Shown in pieces: positions 8,715 to 18,091 of a DNA stretch of 28,545 bases. This stretch comes from JBBRWV01 sp038248985 (GTDB taxonomy: Bacteria > Planctomycetota > Phycisphaerae > WQYP01): positions 1-28,545 of the forward strand of contig JBBRWV010000034.1 in assembly GCA_038248985.1 (NCBI GenBank), written 5' to 3'. Below the pieces are notes generated by a model. That model worked only from the letters and a program-made list of their open reading frames with translations. It was not told the origin of the DNA and did not search any database. The position numbers were made by a program, and so were the translations under genes. The first letter of the stretch is position 1, and the number at the start of each line of letters is the position of its first letter.

Positions 8715-8994
8715 GTATGTCTCCAGAGACGTCGTATAGGAATCGGTAAATTGAGATGGCTTGATTGTAAAGCATTGGCGGCATCGGCGTCATCTGGACG
8801 GAGGGATCGTGGGCAGGGCACAGAGAGGGCGTGGGGGCCCTATATTCAGGCTTCATTAAGGCTGCTGGGTTATCTGGCGGAATAGCCAACGATTTCGCAT
8901 GTTTTTTTTCGGGGATTCCCGTACAATGCGGGACTTCCCTGCACGGCCCGTTACGGCCGTTCAACGCTCAACTTCCTCCCATAAAGAGTGCTCT
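8715..8994. promoter_or_regulatory. Divergent dapB/typA intergenic region with small hairpins
   Basis: This 280-bp stretch between divergent genes has no convincing ORF. It must contain the promoters for both directions, but I cannot assign -35 boxes with confidence. A TACAAT at 8922-8927 (+) is a possible -10 for typA without a good -35. A perfect hairpin, ACGGCC (8943-8948) with GGCCGT (8955-8960), lies in what would be the typA leader. A T8 tract precedes the -10-like site. Confidence 0.3.
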
Positions 8995-10851
8995 ATGCCC
9001 AATCTGAAACGTCGCGACGAACTTCGAAATATTGCCATCATTGCCCACGTTGACCACGGCAAGACGACGCTGGTCGATGCAATGCTGCGTCAGTCCGGCA
9101 TGTTCCGGGCTTCCCAGTTGGAAGACAAAACGCTCATTCTGGACAACAACGCGCTGGAACGTGAGCGCGGCATCACGATCCTGGCGAAGAACGTGGCCAT
9201 GACGTACACCGATCTCAAGGGTGTGACACGCAAGATCAACATTATTGATACGCCGGGTCACGCGGATTTTGGCGGGGAAGTGGAGCGGGTGCTCAAGATG
9301 GCCGACGGCGTGCTGCTGCTGGTGGATGCGTTTGAAGGCCCGATGCCGCAAACGCGTTTCGTTCTGAAGAAGGCGTTTCACTACCATCTCAAGCCGATCG
9401 TCGTGATCAACAAGATTGACCGTGCGGATGCGCGGCCGGATGAAGTGCTAAACGAGATTTTCGATTTGTTTGTGGAGCTGGAAGCCACGGATGACCAGTT
9501 GGATTTTCCGGTGGTGTACGCTTCGGGGCGGGCGGGATTTGCCAAGATGGCGATCACGGACGAATCGAAGGATGTCGCGCCGCTGCTGGAAACGATCGTC
9601 AACAAGATTTACGGCCCCGAAGCGGACATTGAGAAGCCGCTTCAGTTGCAGGTGACGAATATCGATTATTCCGAGTATGTCGGGCGCATCGGCATCGGGC
9701 GCGTGTTCAACGGGGTGGTGAACAAGGATCAGCAGATCACGCTGATCAAGCGCAACGGCAAGGTGGAAAAGCACAAGATTGTCGATTTGTATTTGTTCCA
9801 GGGGTTGGGCCGGGTAAAGACGGACCATGCCGAGGCCGGCGATATTTGTGCGGTCGTGGGGATGGAAGATGTGGACATTGGCGACACGATTGCCGATCCG
9901 CTGAAGCCCGAAGCGTTGCCGCTGATCGATGTGGATGAGCCGACGCTGAGCATGATTTTCTCGGTGAACGATTCGCCGTTTGCGGGGCAGGACGGGAAGT
10001 TTGTGACGAGCCGCAATTTGCGGGAACGTCTGTATAAGGAATTGCAGTCGAACGTGGCATTGCGTCTGGAAGACACGGCGCAGGCGGATTCGATTCGCGT
10101 GTCGGGGCGTGGATTGCTGCACTTGGGCGTGCTGCTGGAGAACATGCGGCGCGAGGGGTATGAGCTGCAGGTAAGCAAGCCGAAGGTTATTTTCAAGGAG
10201 CTGAACGGGCACAAGGCCGAGCCCATCGAGTTGCTGGTGGTCGATGTGCCGAAGCAGTTTGAAGGTGCGGTGATGCAGTCGATTGGGAATCGCCGCGGCG
10301 AGCTGGTGAAAATGGACCAAAAGGGGAACATGACGCACATGGAATTTTCGATTCCGGCACGCGGGCTGATCGGCCTGCGGACGCGCATGTTGAATGCCAC
10401 GCAGGGCGAAGCCATCATGCACCACACGTTCCAGGATTACGAGTTGCTTCGCGGCTCGCTGCCGGGGCGGCAAAACGGCGTGCTGGTCTCGATGGAAAAC
10501 GGCAATGCAAATGCGTTCGCGTTGGACAAGCTGGCGGATCGCGGCAGCATGTTCATCAAGCCGGGCGATGAAGTGTACGAAGGCATGATTGTGGGCGAGA
10601 ACAATCGCGAAACGGACATGACGGTCAACGTGTGCCGCGAGAAGAAGCTGAGCAACATGCGTACGACGTCATCGGATGAGAACATTATTTTGAAGCCGCC
10701 CCGCGATATGTCGCTGGAGTTGTCGCTCGAGTACATTGAGGACGACGAGCTGGTGGAAATCACGCCGAAGACGATTCGGTTGCGCAAGCGTCATCTGCGG
10801 GAAGTGGACCGCAAGCGTACGGATCGTTCCAAGGCGGCGATGGGCGAATAA
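8995..10851 (+). CDS. typA: Translational GTPase TypA/BipA
   Basis: TypA is a ribosome-associated GTPase of the EF-G/EF4 superfamily, involved in ribosome assembly and stress or low-temperature growth. The chosen ATG at 8995 gives 618 residues, the usual length; the frame is open further upstream but the extra residues are unlike the family. The P-loop AHVDHGKT is at 17-24, the switch region RERGITI and IDTPGHADFGGEV follow, and NKIDRADARPDEVL is the G4 motif. The C-terminal part carries LGLRTRMLN-type and NCREKKLSNMRTTSSDE-like stretches typical of TypA, and it ends with a basic tail. Codon use has more C-ending codons than the cell-wall genes, which fits high expression. Confidence 0.96.
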   Translation: MPNLKRRDELRNIAIIAHVDHGKTTLVDAMLRQSGMFRASQLEDKTLILDNNALERERGITILAKNVAMTYTDLKGVTRKINIIDTPGHADFGGEVERVLKMADGVLLLVDAFEGPMPQTRFVLKKAFHYHLKPIVVINKIDRADARPDEVLNEIFDLFVELEATDDQLDFPVVYASGRAGFAKMAITDESKDVAPLLETIVNKIYGPEADIEKPLQLQVTNIDYSEYVGRIGIGRVFNGVVNKDQQITLIKRNGKVEKHKIVDLYLFQGLGRVKTDHAEAGDICAVVGMEDVDIGDTIADPLKPEALPLIDVDEPTLSMIFSVNDSPFAGQDGKFVTSRNLRERLYKELQSNVALRLEDTAQADSIRVSGRGLLHLGVLLENMRREGYELQVSKPKVIFKELNGHKAEPIELLVVDVPKQFEGAVMQSIGNRRGELVKMDQKGNMTHMEFSIPARGLIGLRTRMLNATQGEAIMHHTFQDYELLRGSLPGRQNGVLVSMENGNANAFALDKLADRGSMFIKPGDEVYEGMIVGENNRETDMTVNVCREKKLSNMRTTSSDENIILKPPRDMSLELSLEYIEDDELVEITPKTIRLRKRHLREVDRKRTDRSKAAMGE

Positions 10852-10877
10852 CCGCAGCCGCGAAAGCGAGCCACGGG

Positions 10878-11921
10878 ATGAACCACGACCCCCATGTCCT
10901 GAGAATCTTGGATGCCAATGCCAACCGGGCGCGGGAAGCGTTGCGCGTCATGGAAGACTACGCGCGGTTTGGACTCAACGACCAGGCGTTGAGCAAGTCC
11001 CTGAAAATTCTGCGGCATGGTCTGGCGGAGAGCTTGCAGGTGCTGGATGCGGGGGATTCGATTTTGCATCGCGCCACGGAATGCGATGTGGGGAGATCGA
11101 ACAAGACGGCGGCGGAGGCGGCGCGGGCGAACCTGGGGGAGATAGTGGTGGCGGCGGGGAAGAGGCTTTCCGAAGCGCTGCGGGCGTTGGAAGAATGTGC
11201 CAAGACGATAGATCCGGCGGTGGCGGCGCGCATCGAAGCGATGCGCTACGAGGGCTACATTCATGAACAGATGCTGGCCCGCGCGGCCGGACAGGCGGGG
11301 CGATTTGCGTGTGCGGGCGTGTACGTGCTGCTGACGGAAGGCCTGTGCAAAATGTCCTGGGAGGCGACTTTGCGGGCGGTGCTTCGCGGAGGTGCGTGCT
11401 GCGTGCAACTGCGGGAGAAATCTTTACCGGATGCAGAATTGCTGCGGCGGGCGGTGATCGTGGTGGAAGGTTGCCGAAGGCACGGGGCAGTTTCAATCAT
11501 CAATGACCGGGCTGATATCGCACGGCTGGCGAATGCGGACGGAGTGCATTTGGGGCAGGACGATCTGGATTGCGCGGCGGTGCGCCGGCTTGTAGGGCGG
11601 GACATGGTAATCGGGGTATCGACGGAAAATTTGAACCAGGCGCAGACGGCGGTGCGGGCCGGGGCCAGCTATGTGGGTGTGGGGCCGATGTTCGCGACGG
11701 CCACGAAAGAGAAGCCGCGGATCGCGGGGCCGGCGTACGCGGCGGAGGCCGTGAAAGAGCTGCCGATTCCGTGCGTGGCGATTGGCGGAATTCATACGGG
11801 GAACATTGGAGAGGTTCGCAGCGCGGGGGTGAGTTGTGTCGCCGTATGCTCAGCGGTCATCGGCGCCGCGGACCCGGAATCGGCGACGCGTGCGCTGGTT
11901 GCAGTGATGCAGGAGAGATAA
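10878..11921 (+). CDS. thiE: Thiamine-phosphate synthase with ThiD2-like N-terminal domain
   Basis: This is a 347-residue two-domain protein. The C-terminal domain (about 145-347) is ThiE, which couples HMP-diphosphate and HET-phosphate to thiamine phosphate: VQLREK at 176-181, SIINDRADIARLANADGVHL (207-225), GVGPMFATATK (267-277) and AIGGI (301-305). The N-terminal part (about 5-135) begins RILDANANRAREALRVMEDYARF, which matches the ThiD2 family, reported as monofunctional HMP-phosphate kinases and often fused to ThiE. So the protein may carry out two consecutive steps of thiamine synthesis; the kinase role is inferred from family resemblance. It overlaps no neighbour, and its TAA is immediately followed by the ATG of the next gene. 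Confidence 0.93.
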   Translation: MNHDPHVLRILDANANRAREALRVMEDYARFGLNDQALSKSLKILRHGLAESLQVLDAGDSILHRATECDVGRSNKTAAEAARANLGEIVVAAGKRLSEALRALEECAKTIDPAVAARIEAMRYEGYIHEQMLARAAGQAGRFACAGVYVLLTEGLCKMSWEATLRAVLRGGACCVQLREKSLPDAELLRRAVIVVEGCRRHGAVSIINDRADIARLANADGVHLGQDDLDCAAVRRLVGRDMVIGVSTENLNQAQTAVRAGASYVGVGPMFATATKEKPRIAGPAYAAEAVKELPIPCVAIGGIHTGNIGEVRSAGVSCVAVCSAVIGAADPESATRALVAVMQER

Positions 11922-12911
11922 ATGGCGGAGATTTTTCCCGGCGTTCATCAGATTCGGGTGGATTACAACGGCCGCCCGCTCAAGCTCTATCTGCTGATCG
12001 GGGAGGAGGCCTCGCTGTTGATGGACACTGGGGATGCGGGCATTCCGGAGCGCGACATTCTTCCATATTTCCAACAAATCCATTTTGCTCCTGCCCGATT
12101 GACGTTCATCATGGCCACGCATCCGGATGTGGATCACACGGGCGGGCTTGCGCGGATGAAGCAGGCGGTGCCACAGGCCAAACTCTGTTGCGGCACGCTG
12201 GATCGCGAACAATGTGAAACGCCGGAAGGGCTGATGAATATCCGCAACAGCGCGTATCTGCACTGGCATCAGATCGGACCGGATGCAGCGGCGCGACAGA
12301 AAATTCTTCCGCGGTGCGGTGGGCCGGTGGCGCTCGATTTTACGCTCAACGGGGGAGAAGTTCTGCGGCTGGGCGAATCTCTGCAATTACAGATTTTGCA
12401 TTTGCCGGGACACTCGCGCGGACACTTGGGCATTTTTCTGCCGGGCCATAATGCGGCGATCATTGGGGATGCGGTACACGGCAACGCCAATCTATTTCTG
12501 AATGGCCGTCAGGCGTTCGCGCCGACATACATGCACATTGATGCGTACCTGGGCACGATCGCGCAGTTGCAGGCCATGAAACTGGACCAAGTTTTCAGTT
12601 GTCATTGGAGCGATTGCGTAAACAATGCCGCAGTGCATGCATGGATGGAGCAATCGCGGCAATATGCCCTCGCGGCGGAACGTATCATTTTTGAGACGGT
12701 GAAGGCGGCGGGCGCGACGGGACTTACGCTGAAAGAAACATGCCTGCAGGCCAAAGCGCAATTGGGAACATGGCCGGTGGAAAAAGATATGGCGACGGCA
12801 CAGATGGCGTGCGGACACCTGCAGCGACTGGTGGAAATGGGGCGGGTGCGGGTCAGTGAAACTCCGCCAGTACGTTATGTGGTCGAAGAAAAATGGCGCG
12901 GGTTGAAGTAG
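11922..12911 (+). CDS. Metallo-beta-lactamase-fold hydrolase
   Basis: The start codon directly follows the thiE stop, so the two genes are probably translated together. The 329-residue protein has an N-terminal MBL domain: LLMDTGDAG (32-40), the metal motif H67-P-D69-V-D71-H72 in ATHPDVDHTGG, LPGHSRGHLGIFLPGH with H164, GDAVHG with D183, and H228 in SCHWSD. The second histidine of the usual HxHxDH is an aspartate here, a variant found in a subset of the fold. Residues beyond about 245 resemble a small helical C-terminal domain like that in LACTB2-type hydrolases. The substrate is unknown; a thioesterase, glyoxalase or RNase-like activity all remain possible, and a thiamine link is suggested only by position. 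Confidence 0.85.
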   Translation: MAEIFPGVHQIRVDYNGRPLKLYLLIGEEASLLMDTGDAGIPERDILPYFQQIHFAPARLTFIMATHPDVDHTGGLARMKQAVPQAKLCCGTLDREQCETPEGLMNIRNSAYLHWHQIGPDAAARQKILPRCGGPVALDFTLNGGEVLRLGESLQLQILHLPGHSRGHLGIFLPGHNAAIIGDAVHGNANLFLNGRQAFAPTYMHIDAYLGTIAQLQAMKLDQVFSCHWSDCVNNAAVHAWMEQSRQYALAAERIIFETVKAAGATGLTLKETCLQAKAQLGTWPVEKDMATAQMACGHLQRLVEMGRVRVSETPPVRYVVEEKWRGLK

Positions 12912-12944
12912 CATCCGCCGTACGGGGCATCACGGCACCAAGCA

Positions 12945-14852
12945 TCACTCTTCCATAATGGTTTGCTTGACGACTTCTTCGATGGTGGTGAGGCCTTCGT
13001 AGATGGAAATGAGGCCGGACTGCCGCAGCGTTCTCATGCCGCGCTTGCGAGCCGCGTTGCGCAGGAGATTCGTCGAGGCGTGGTTCATCACCATTTCGCG
13101 CATTTCATCATCAAAGGTCATGATTTCGTAAATGCCCAGACGCCCGCGGTAGCCGGTGTTGTTACATTCATCGCAACCGCGGCCGCGAACAAACGCTTTG
13201 CCCTTCACATCTTCAGGAAGCAGTTCGAGCTCCATCAGCTGTTCTTCGGTTGGGGTGTATTCCTCGCGGCAGGCCACGCAGATGCGGCGCACGAGGCGCT
13301 GGGCGATGATGCCTTCGAGGGTGGCGGTGATGAGAAAGGGTTCCACGCCCAGATCGAGCAGACGGGCGATGGCCGACGGTGCATCGTTGGTGTGCAGCGT
13401 GGTAAAGACCAAGTGACCGGTCAGAGACGCCTGCACGGCGATGATGGCTGTTTCCTTATCGCGGACTTCACCGACGAGAATGATGTCGGGATCCTGACGC
13501 AGGATTGAACGGAGGCAGCGGGCGAACGTCAGTTCGATGTCGGCCTTGATCTGCACCTGGATGATGCCGTCGATGTCGTATTCCACTGGATCTTCGGTGG
13601 TGATGAGTTTGTCTTCGATACTGTTGAGTTCATTGAGTGCGGCGTACAGGGTGGTGGTTTTTCCGGAGCCGGTCGGGCCGGTGACGAGCACGATGCCGTT
13701 GGGCTTGTTGATGAGTTGCCGGAATGCACGAAGGTCGTCTTCGCGCATTCCGACCTTGTCGAGATCCAACTGCACGTTGGAGCGATCGAGAATACGCATG
13801 ACGACGCTTTCGCCGAAGATGGTGGGGAGCACGGCGACGCGCAAGTCGATATTTTTGCCCTGCACCATGAGGGGGATGCGACCGTCCTGTGGGAGGCGGC
13901 GCTCGGCGATATCGAGATTGGCCATGACTTTGATGCGGGAAGTGATGGCCATGGCGATGTGCTTGGGGGGAGGAATCATTTCATACAACACACCGTCGAT
14001 GCGGTAGCGCATCTTGAATTCTTCTTCGAACGGCTCAAAGTGCACATCGGACGCCTTTTCTTTGATGGCCTGCAGGAGCACGCTGTTGAGCAGGCGTTTG
14101 ACGGGGTTACTTTCAGCCAGCTCTTTCAGAGTGTCCAAGTCGATGGACGCGTCCCGGCCTTCAAGCATGCGCAGCGAATCATCCGAGCTCACTTCGGTCA
14201 TCAGATCGCTGAGGGATTCCTGCTTGGCATCGTAGTGCTTCGCCAGCAGGCGGTTGATTTGATCGCCGTCGGCGATGGCGGCGATGACGTTGTAGCCGAG
14301 GAATGTCCGCAAATCATCGACCGCGCGGAAATTTTCCGGCGAGGCCAGCACGACCTTGAGCGTCTTGGTCTTGGGTTCAAACTCCACGGGAATAACTTTG
14401 TAGCTGGAAGCCATCTGCGGCTGAATCAGCGCGAGCACATCCTTGGGAATTTCGCGTCCTTCGAGATCAATGAGTTCAAAGCCGATCTGGGCGGCCAGTG
14501 CGATGTTGCGATCTTTGTCGGAGATCATGCCCAGGTCGACGAGCACCTGGCCGATGGGGGTGCTGATATTTTTTTTCTTTTGTTCGGCCTGAATCGCCAG
14601 GCCCCTGTGGACTTGCTCACGGGTGAGCCGCCCCATTTTGATGAGGACGCGCCCGAGAGGCCGGCCTTTCAGTTGATCAATCGGGGGCATCTTCATGGCA
14701 CCGCCGCCGCCACCGGACCGATCCTCATTTCCGCCGCCGATGGCACTGCCGCCACCAAAGGGGGGCTTCGCGCCGGAGACATCGGAGCCTTTGGGTCTCG
14801 GGGTGCCCGAAGATGCGGCGGAAGAAGTATTGGGCTTGACCGTTTCACTCAT
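12945..14852 (-). CDS. Type IV pilus/type II secretion assembly ATPase (PilB/GspE)
   Basis: This 635-residue hexameric ATPase powers pilus extension or pseudopilus assembly. After a low-complexity Gly/Ser/Pro tail at residues 1-55, an MshEN-type N-terminal domain (GRVLIKMGRLTREQVHRGL, about 68-150) is followed by the GspE domain. The Walker A motif GPTGSGKTTT starts at G392; the Asp box ITTEDPVEYDIDG, the Walker B region DPDIILVGEVRD and the His box TGHLVFTTLHTNDAPS follow. The zinc-binding cysteines are in CVAC and GCDECNNTGYRGR. It is the last gene of a three-gene pilus motor cluster and convergent with the MBL gene. An 11-bp direct repeat (14839-14849 and 14859-14869) spans its start codon, and there is no clear ribosome-binding site. 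Confidence 0.93.
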   Translation of the reverse strand: MSETVKPNTSSAASSGTPRPKGSDVSGAKPPFGGGSAIGGGNEDRSGGGGGAMKMPPIDQLKGRPLGRVLIKMGRLTREQVHRGLAIQAEQKKKNISTPIGQVLVDLGMISDKDRNIALAAQIGFELIDLEGREIPKDVLALIQPQMASSYKVIPVEFEPKTKTLKVVLASPENFRAVDDLRTFLGYNVIAAIADGDQINRLLAKHYDAKQESLSDLMTEVSSDDSLRMLEGRDASIDLDTLKELAESNPVKRLLNSVLLQAIKEKASDVHFEPFEEEFKMRYRIDGVLYEMIPPPKHIAMAITSRIKVMANLDIAERRLPQDGRIPLMVQGKNIDLRVAVLPTIFGESVVMRILDRSNVQLDLDKVGMREDDLRAFRQLINKPNGIVLVTGPTGSGKTTTLYAALNELNSIEDKLITTEDPVEYDIDGIIQVQIKADIELTFARCLRSILRQDPDIILVGEVRDKETAIIAVQASLTGHLVFTTLHTNDAPSAIARLLDLGVEPFLITATLEGIIAQRLVRRICVACREEYTPTEEQLMELELLPEDVKGKAFVRGRGCDECNNTGYRGRLGIYEIMTFDDEMREMVMNHASTNLLRNAARKRGMRTLRQSGLISIYEGLTTIEEVVKQTIMEE

Positions 14853-14906
14853 GTTTTTACCGTTTCACTTTTGTTCAAACATCCAAATGACGACGAGCGT
14901 GCCGGC

Positions 14907-16055
14907 TCAGGTGGTCTTGGCGGACCCACCGCCACCGCCGCCAGTTTCAGGTTCCAGATCAGGACGATTGGCACTGCGGACGCCGATGCGATCGGCTAGC
15001 TCGGCGGGACGACGGCTCTTGTCGATGGCTTCCTCAGCGGAAATTTTTCCTTCGCTGTAAAGGAACAGAAGATGCTCATCCAGCAACTGCATGCCGAACT
15101 TCTTGCCCGTCTGAATCATCGAGTCAATACGGAAGGTCTTGTTTTCACGAATGGTGTTGGCGATGGCGGGCGTGACGACCATGAACTCATAGGCGGCAAC
15201 CATGCCGTCGGTATCGATCCGCGGACAAAGCGCCTGCGACAAAACCGCCAGGAGGGAGGTGGATAGCTGCACGCGGACTTGCTCCTGCTGATCGGTGGGA
15301 AACGCGTCAATGATTCGGTTAATCGTGCCCGATGCACCAGTCGTATGCAGCGTGCCAAACACCAAGTGGCCCGTTTCCGCGGCGCGGATGGCGGCGGAGA
15401 TGGTTTCAAGATCGCGCATTTCACCGACGAGCACGACGTCCGGATCCTGCCGCAGGGCGCGGCGAAGGGCTTCAGAAAATGAGGGCGTATCACCGCCGAC
15501 CTCACGCTGGGTGATGATCGATTTTTTGTGTTCATGATAGTACTCGAGCGGATCTTCGACGGTGATGATGTGGCGTTCAAATGTCATATTGATGTAGTTG
15601 ATCATCGAGGCGAGCGTGGTGGTTTTGCCCGAGCCCGTCGGACCGGTGACGAGGAACAAACCTCGGGGGCGGCGGCACAATTCTTCGACGGAAGGTGGAA
15701 GACCGATCTGCTCGAAGGACAGCAATTTGTACGGAATTTTCCGCAACACCATCCCGATGTTGCCTTTTTGGCGGAAGACCGAGACGCGGAAACGCGCCTT
15801 GGCCAGGCCATCGGAAGAGGCAAATGCAAAGCCAAAGTCCGCGGAGCCTTGCTCCTGCAACTCCTGCTGGGCGCGATCGGGCGTGACCGCTTTCATGAGG
15901 GCCATTGTGTCGGCGGGTTCAAGCACCTTGGTCGCCAGGTCGCGCAGGCCGCCGTTGAGTCGCAGCACGGGCCGTCGACCGACCGCCAGGTGCAAGTCGG
16001 AAGCGCCCTGTTTGATGGCGGTTTCGAGGAGACGATCAATTTGAATGGTAGACAT
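14907..16055 (-). CDS. pilT: Twitching motility/pilus retraction ATPase PilT
   Basis: PilT drives depolymerisation of type IV pili. The 382-residue protein lacks the long N-terminal MshEN domain of PilB and begins with the PAS-like domain typical of PilT (ASDLHLAVGRRPVLRLNG, 18-35). Walker A is GPTGSGKTTT from G138. The Asp box TVEDPLEYYHEHKKSIITQREVG is a PilT hallmark, followed by DPDVVLVGEMRDLETI and AAETGHLVFGTLHT. The C-terminal 20 residues are a glycine-rich tail that is not conserved. It lies between two PilB/GspE paralogues, so the extension and retraction motors are encoded together. No pilin, PilC or PilQ is inside the window. Confidence 0.95.
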   Translation of the reverse strand: MSTIQIDRLLETAIKQGASDLHLAVGRRPVLRLNGGLRDLATKVLEPADTMALMKAVTPDRAQQELQEQGSADFGFAFASSDGLAKARFRVSVFRQKGNIGMVLRKIPYKLLSFEQIGLPPSVEELCRRPRGLFLVTGPTGSGKTTTLASMINYINMTFERHIITVEDPLEYYHEHKKSIITQREVGGDTPSFSEALRRALRQDPDVVLVGEMRDLETISAAIRAAETGHLVFGTLHTTGASGTINRIIDAFPTDQQEQVRVQLSTSLLAVLSQALCPRIDTDGMVAAYEFMVVTPAIANTIRENKTFRIDSMIQTGKKFGMQLLDEHLLFLYSEGKISAEEAIDKSRRPAELADRIGVRSANRPDLEPETGGGGGGSAKTT

Positions 16056-16120
16056 AGACGGAGGCTTTCAGTTCAGTATCGGGGTTCCAATTACCTGGAC
16101 AACGCACAAGTTATCGCCAG

Positions 16121-17830
16121 CTATTGATCGGTCAGGATGCCTTCGGCCTGGGTCACGCGGGCGATTTCCGCCGCGGTGGTGATGCCGTTGATCACCTTGA
16201 TTTTTCCATCGTCCAGCAGTGACTTCATGCCGGTGGCGCGGGCGGCCTTGCGGATGATCTGCGTGGCAGAGCGCTTGAAGGCGAGTTCACGTATTTCGTT
16301 GTTCATCATCATCATTTCGAAGATGCCTTTGCGGCCGCGATAGCCGGTGTTGTTGCAGTTGGGGCAGCCCACGGGGCGCATCAGTTTTTTGCCGTGCAGT
16401 TCGCGTTCTGAAAAGCCCAGGAGGGCGAGCATTTTACGATCGGGATCGGGATCGACCTGTTTACACTTGTCACAGAGCGTGCGGATCAAACGCTGCGCCA
16501 GCACCGCTTGAATCGAGGATGCGACAAGGAACGGCTTAACGCCCATATCAATCAGACGCGTGATCGCCGAGGGCGCATCGTTGGTGTGCAACGTTGAAAA
16601 CACCAAGTGCCCCGTGAGGGCGGCTTGAATGGCAACGTCGGCCACTTCGATATCACGGATTTCACCGACCAGAATAATGTTCGGTGCCTGACGCAACATC
16701 GAACGCAAGATGCGCGGAAATGTCAGACCGATGTTTTCTTTCACCTGGCACTGGTTGATGCCGGCAAAATTGTATTCGACCGGGTCTTCGGCGGTGATGA
16801 TTTTGCGATCGGGCTTGTTGAGTTCCTGCAGTGCGCCGTAGAGCGTGGTGGTCTTGCCCGAGCCCGTCGGACCGGTGACCAGGAAGATGCCGTTGGGTCG
16901 AGAGATGATTTTGCGGAACTTGGCGTAATCGTCTTCTTCGAAGCCAATGGCGTTCAAGCCGATCTTGACGTTTTCGGGCCGCAATATACGCAGCACAATG
17001 GATTCGCCGTGATAGCCCGGCAGCGTGCTGACCCGGAAATCAATCGGCTTTTCATCGACCAGCATTTTGATGCGGCCGTCCTGCGGGAGGCGTTTCTCGG
17101 CGATGTCCATGCCGGACATGATTTTGAGACGCGCCGTCACGGGGCTTTGCATGCGCTTGGGAATCGTGTCGCGTTCGATGCAGACGCCGTCAATGCGGTA
17201 GCGCACACGCACGCGATCTTTCATCGGCTCGACGTGAATATCCGAGGCCCGCGCCTGGCAGGCAGCAATGATGATGGCCGACACCAGTTTGATAATCGGT
17301 GCGTCGTCGGGTTCTCCGCTGCCGGCCTTGATGTCGAGCGATGCGCCCCGGTCCATTGAGGAAATGCGTTTTACCGCCTCGTCGATTGATTGTTTCTCTT
17401 CCGCGAAGATTCGGTCAATGTGAGCCTTGATCTTGCTCTTGACGCCCAGGCAGGTTTCGATCGGCATGTTGAGGCGGAAACGCAAAGCGTCGAGCGTTTC
17501 AATATCCGTCGGGTCGCCGATGACGATGCGGATCTTTCCGCCCTCTTTGCCCATCGGCAAAATCTGGTTGCGCTTGATCAAATCGGGCGGGATCAGATCA
17601 AAGTTGGACGCGGCCAGCATTGATTTATCCAGATCGATGTATTCCATATCGTACTGAATCGCCAGCGCCTTGGTCACATCCTCTTCCGACGCCAGCTTCA
17701 AATCCATCAGTACTTCGTGCAGCGGCCGAAACGTGTGGCCCGCCTGCTCCACGGCCTTCTGCGCCGCCGCGGTCTTGAGCACCCCCATCTCAATCAGAAT
17801 GTCGGTGATTTCTTTACGTTTCCGGGCCAT
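16121..17830 (-). CDS. pilB: Type IV pilus assembly ATPase PilB (GspE family)
   Basis: The frame opens at 17911, but the ATG at 17830 is preferred: it gives MARKRKEITDILIEMGVL, the normal PilB beginning, and has AGAAGGA 10-14 bases upstream. The resulting 569 residues fit PilB. The MshEN domain covers about 8-150, the GspE domain the rest. Walker A GPTGSGKTTT starts at G320; ITAEDPVEYNFAGINQ, APNIILVGEIRDIEVA and TGHLVFSTLHTNDAPS follow; the zinc site is CDKC plus VGCPNCNNTGYRGR. It is first in the pilB-pilT-PilB/GspE run. Which of the two paralogues is the dedicated pilus ATPase cannot be told from sequence; I give the symbol to this one because it lacks the low-complexity tail. Confidence 0.92.
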   Translation of the reverse strand: MARKRKEITDILIEMGVLKTAAAQKAVEQAGHTFRPLHEVLMDLKLASEEDVTKALAIQYDMEYIDLDKSMLAASNFDLIPPDLIKRNQILPMGKEGGKIRIVIGDPTDIETLDALRFRLNMPIETCLGVKSKIKAHIDRIFAEEKQSIDEAVKRISSMDRGASLDIKAGSGEPDDAPIIKLVSAIIIAACQARASDIHVEPMKDRVRVRYRIDGVCIERDTIPKRMQSPVTARLKIMSGMDIAEKRLPQDGRIKMLVDEKPIDFRVSTLPGYHGESIVLRILRPENVKIGLNAIGFEEDDYAKFRKIISRPNGIFLVTGPTGSGKTTTLYGALQELNKPDRKIITAEDPVEYNFAGINQCQVKENIGLTFPRILRSMLRQAPNIILVGEIRDIEVADVAIQAALTGHLVFSTLHTNDAPSAITRLIDMGVKPFLVASSIQAVLAQRLIRTLCDKCKQVDPDPDRKMLALLGFSERELHGKKLMRPVGCPNCNNTGYRGRKGIFEMMMMNNEIRELAFKRSATQIIRKAARATGMKSLLDDGKIKVINGITTAAEIARVTQAEGILTDQ

Positions 17831-17903
17831 ACTCACGTTTCCTTCTGAGATCGATGACTGCCCCGAGAATCCGTAAAACAGCCGCGGCAAAACCACCATC
17901 CGC

Positions 17904-17920
17904 GTATGCATGCAGCATAC
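17904..17920. repeat. Small inverted repeat upstream of pilB
   Basis: GTATGC (17904-17909) and GCATAC (17915-17920) form a perfect 6-bp inverted repeat with a 5-base centre. It lies 74-90 bp upstream of the chosen pilB start and could be an operator for the pilus motor genes or a chance palindrome. A second small repeat, ATGCC/GGCAT, lies around 17970-17988. Confidence 0.35.
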
Positions 17921-18091
17921 ACTTAATCGCGGCTAAGACGCGGGAAATACGATCTTCCTGCAGACAACCATGCCATCATTCTAGGCATCTTACGATTGCA
18001 GCGGAGTGACGGTCAAGGTGGAATGCTCGTTACTTTTTGCACCCGGCAGTCTGGCCCAGTAGACTTTGCGGATTGATCTTGCGAGGTATTC

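Noticed and set aside
8899..8994. Upstream extension of TypA to 8899
   Set aside because: The 32 extra residues cover the hairpin and the -10-like site and have no counterpart in TypA; MPNLKRRDELRNIAIIAHVD is the normal beginning.
12912..12944. Terminator between the MBL gene and the convergent PilB/GspE gene
   Set aside because: No stem with a T tract is visible in the 33-bp gap.
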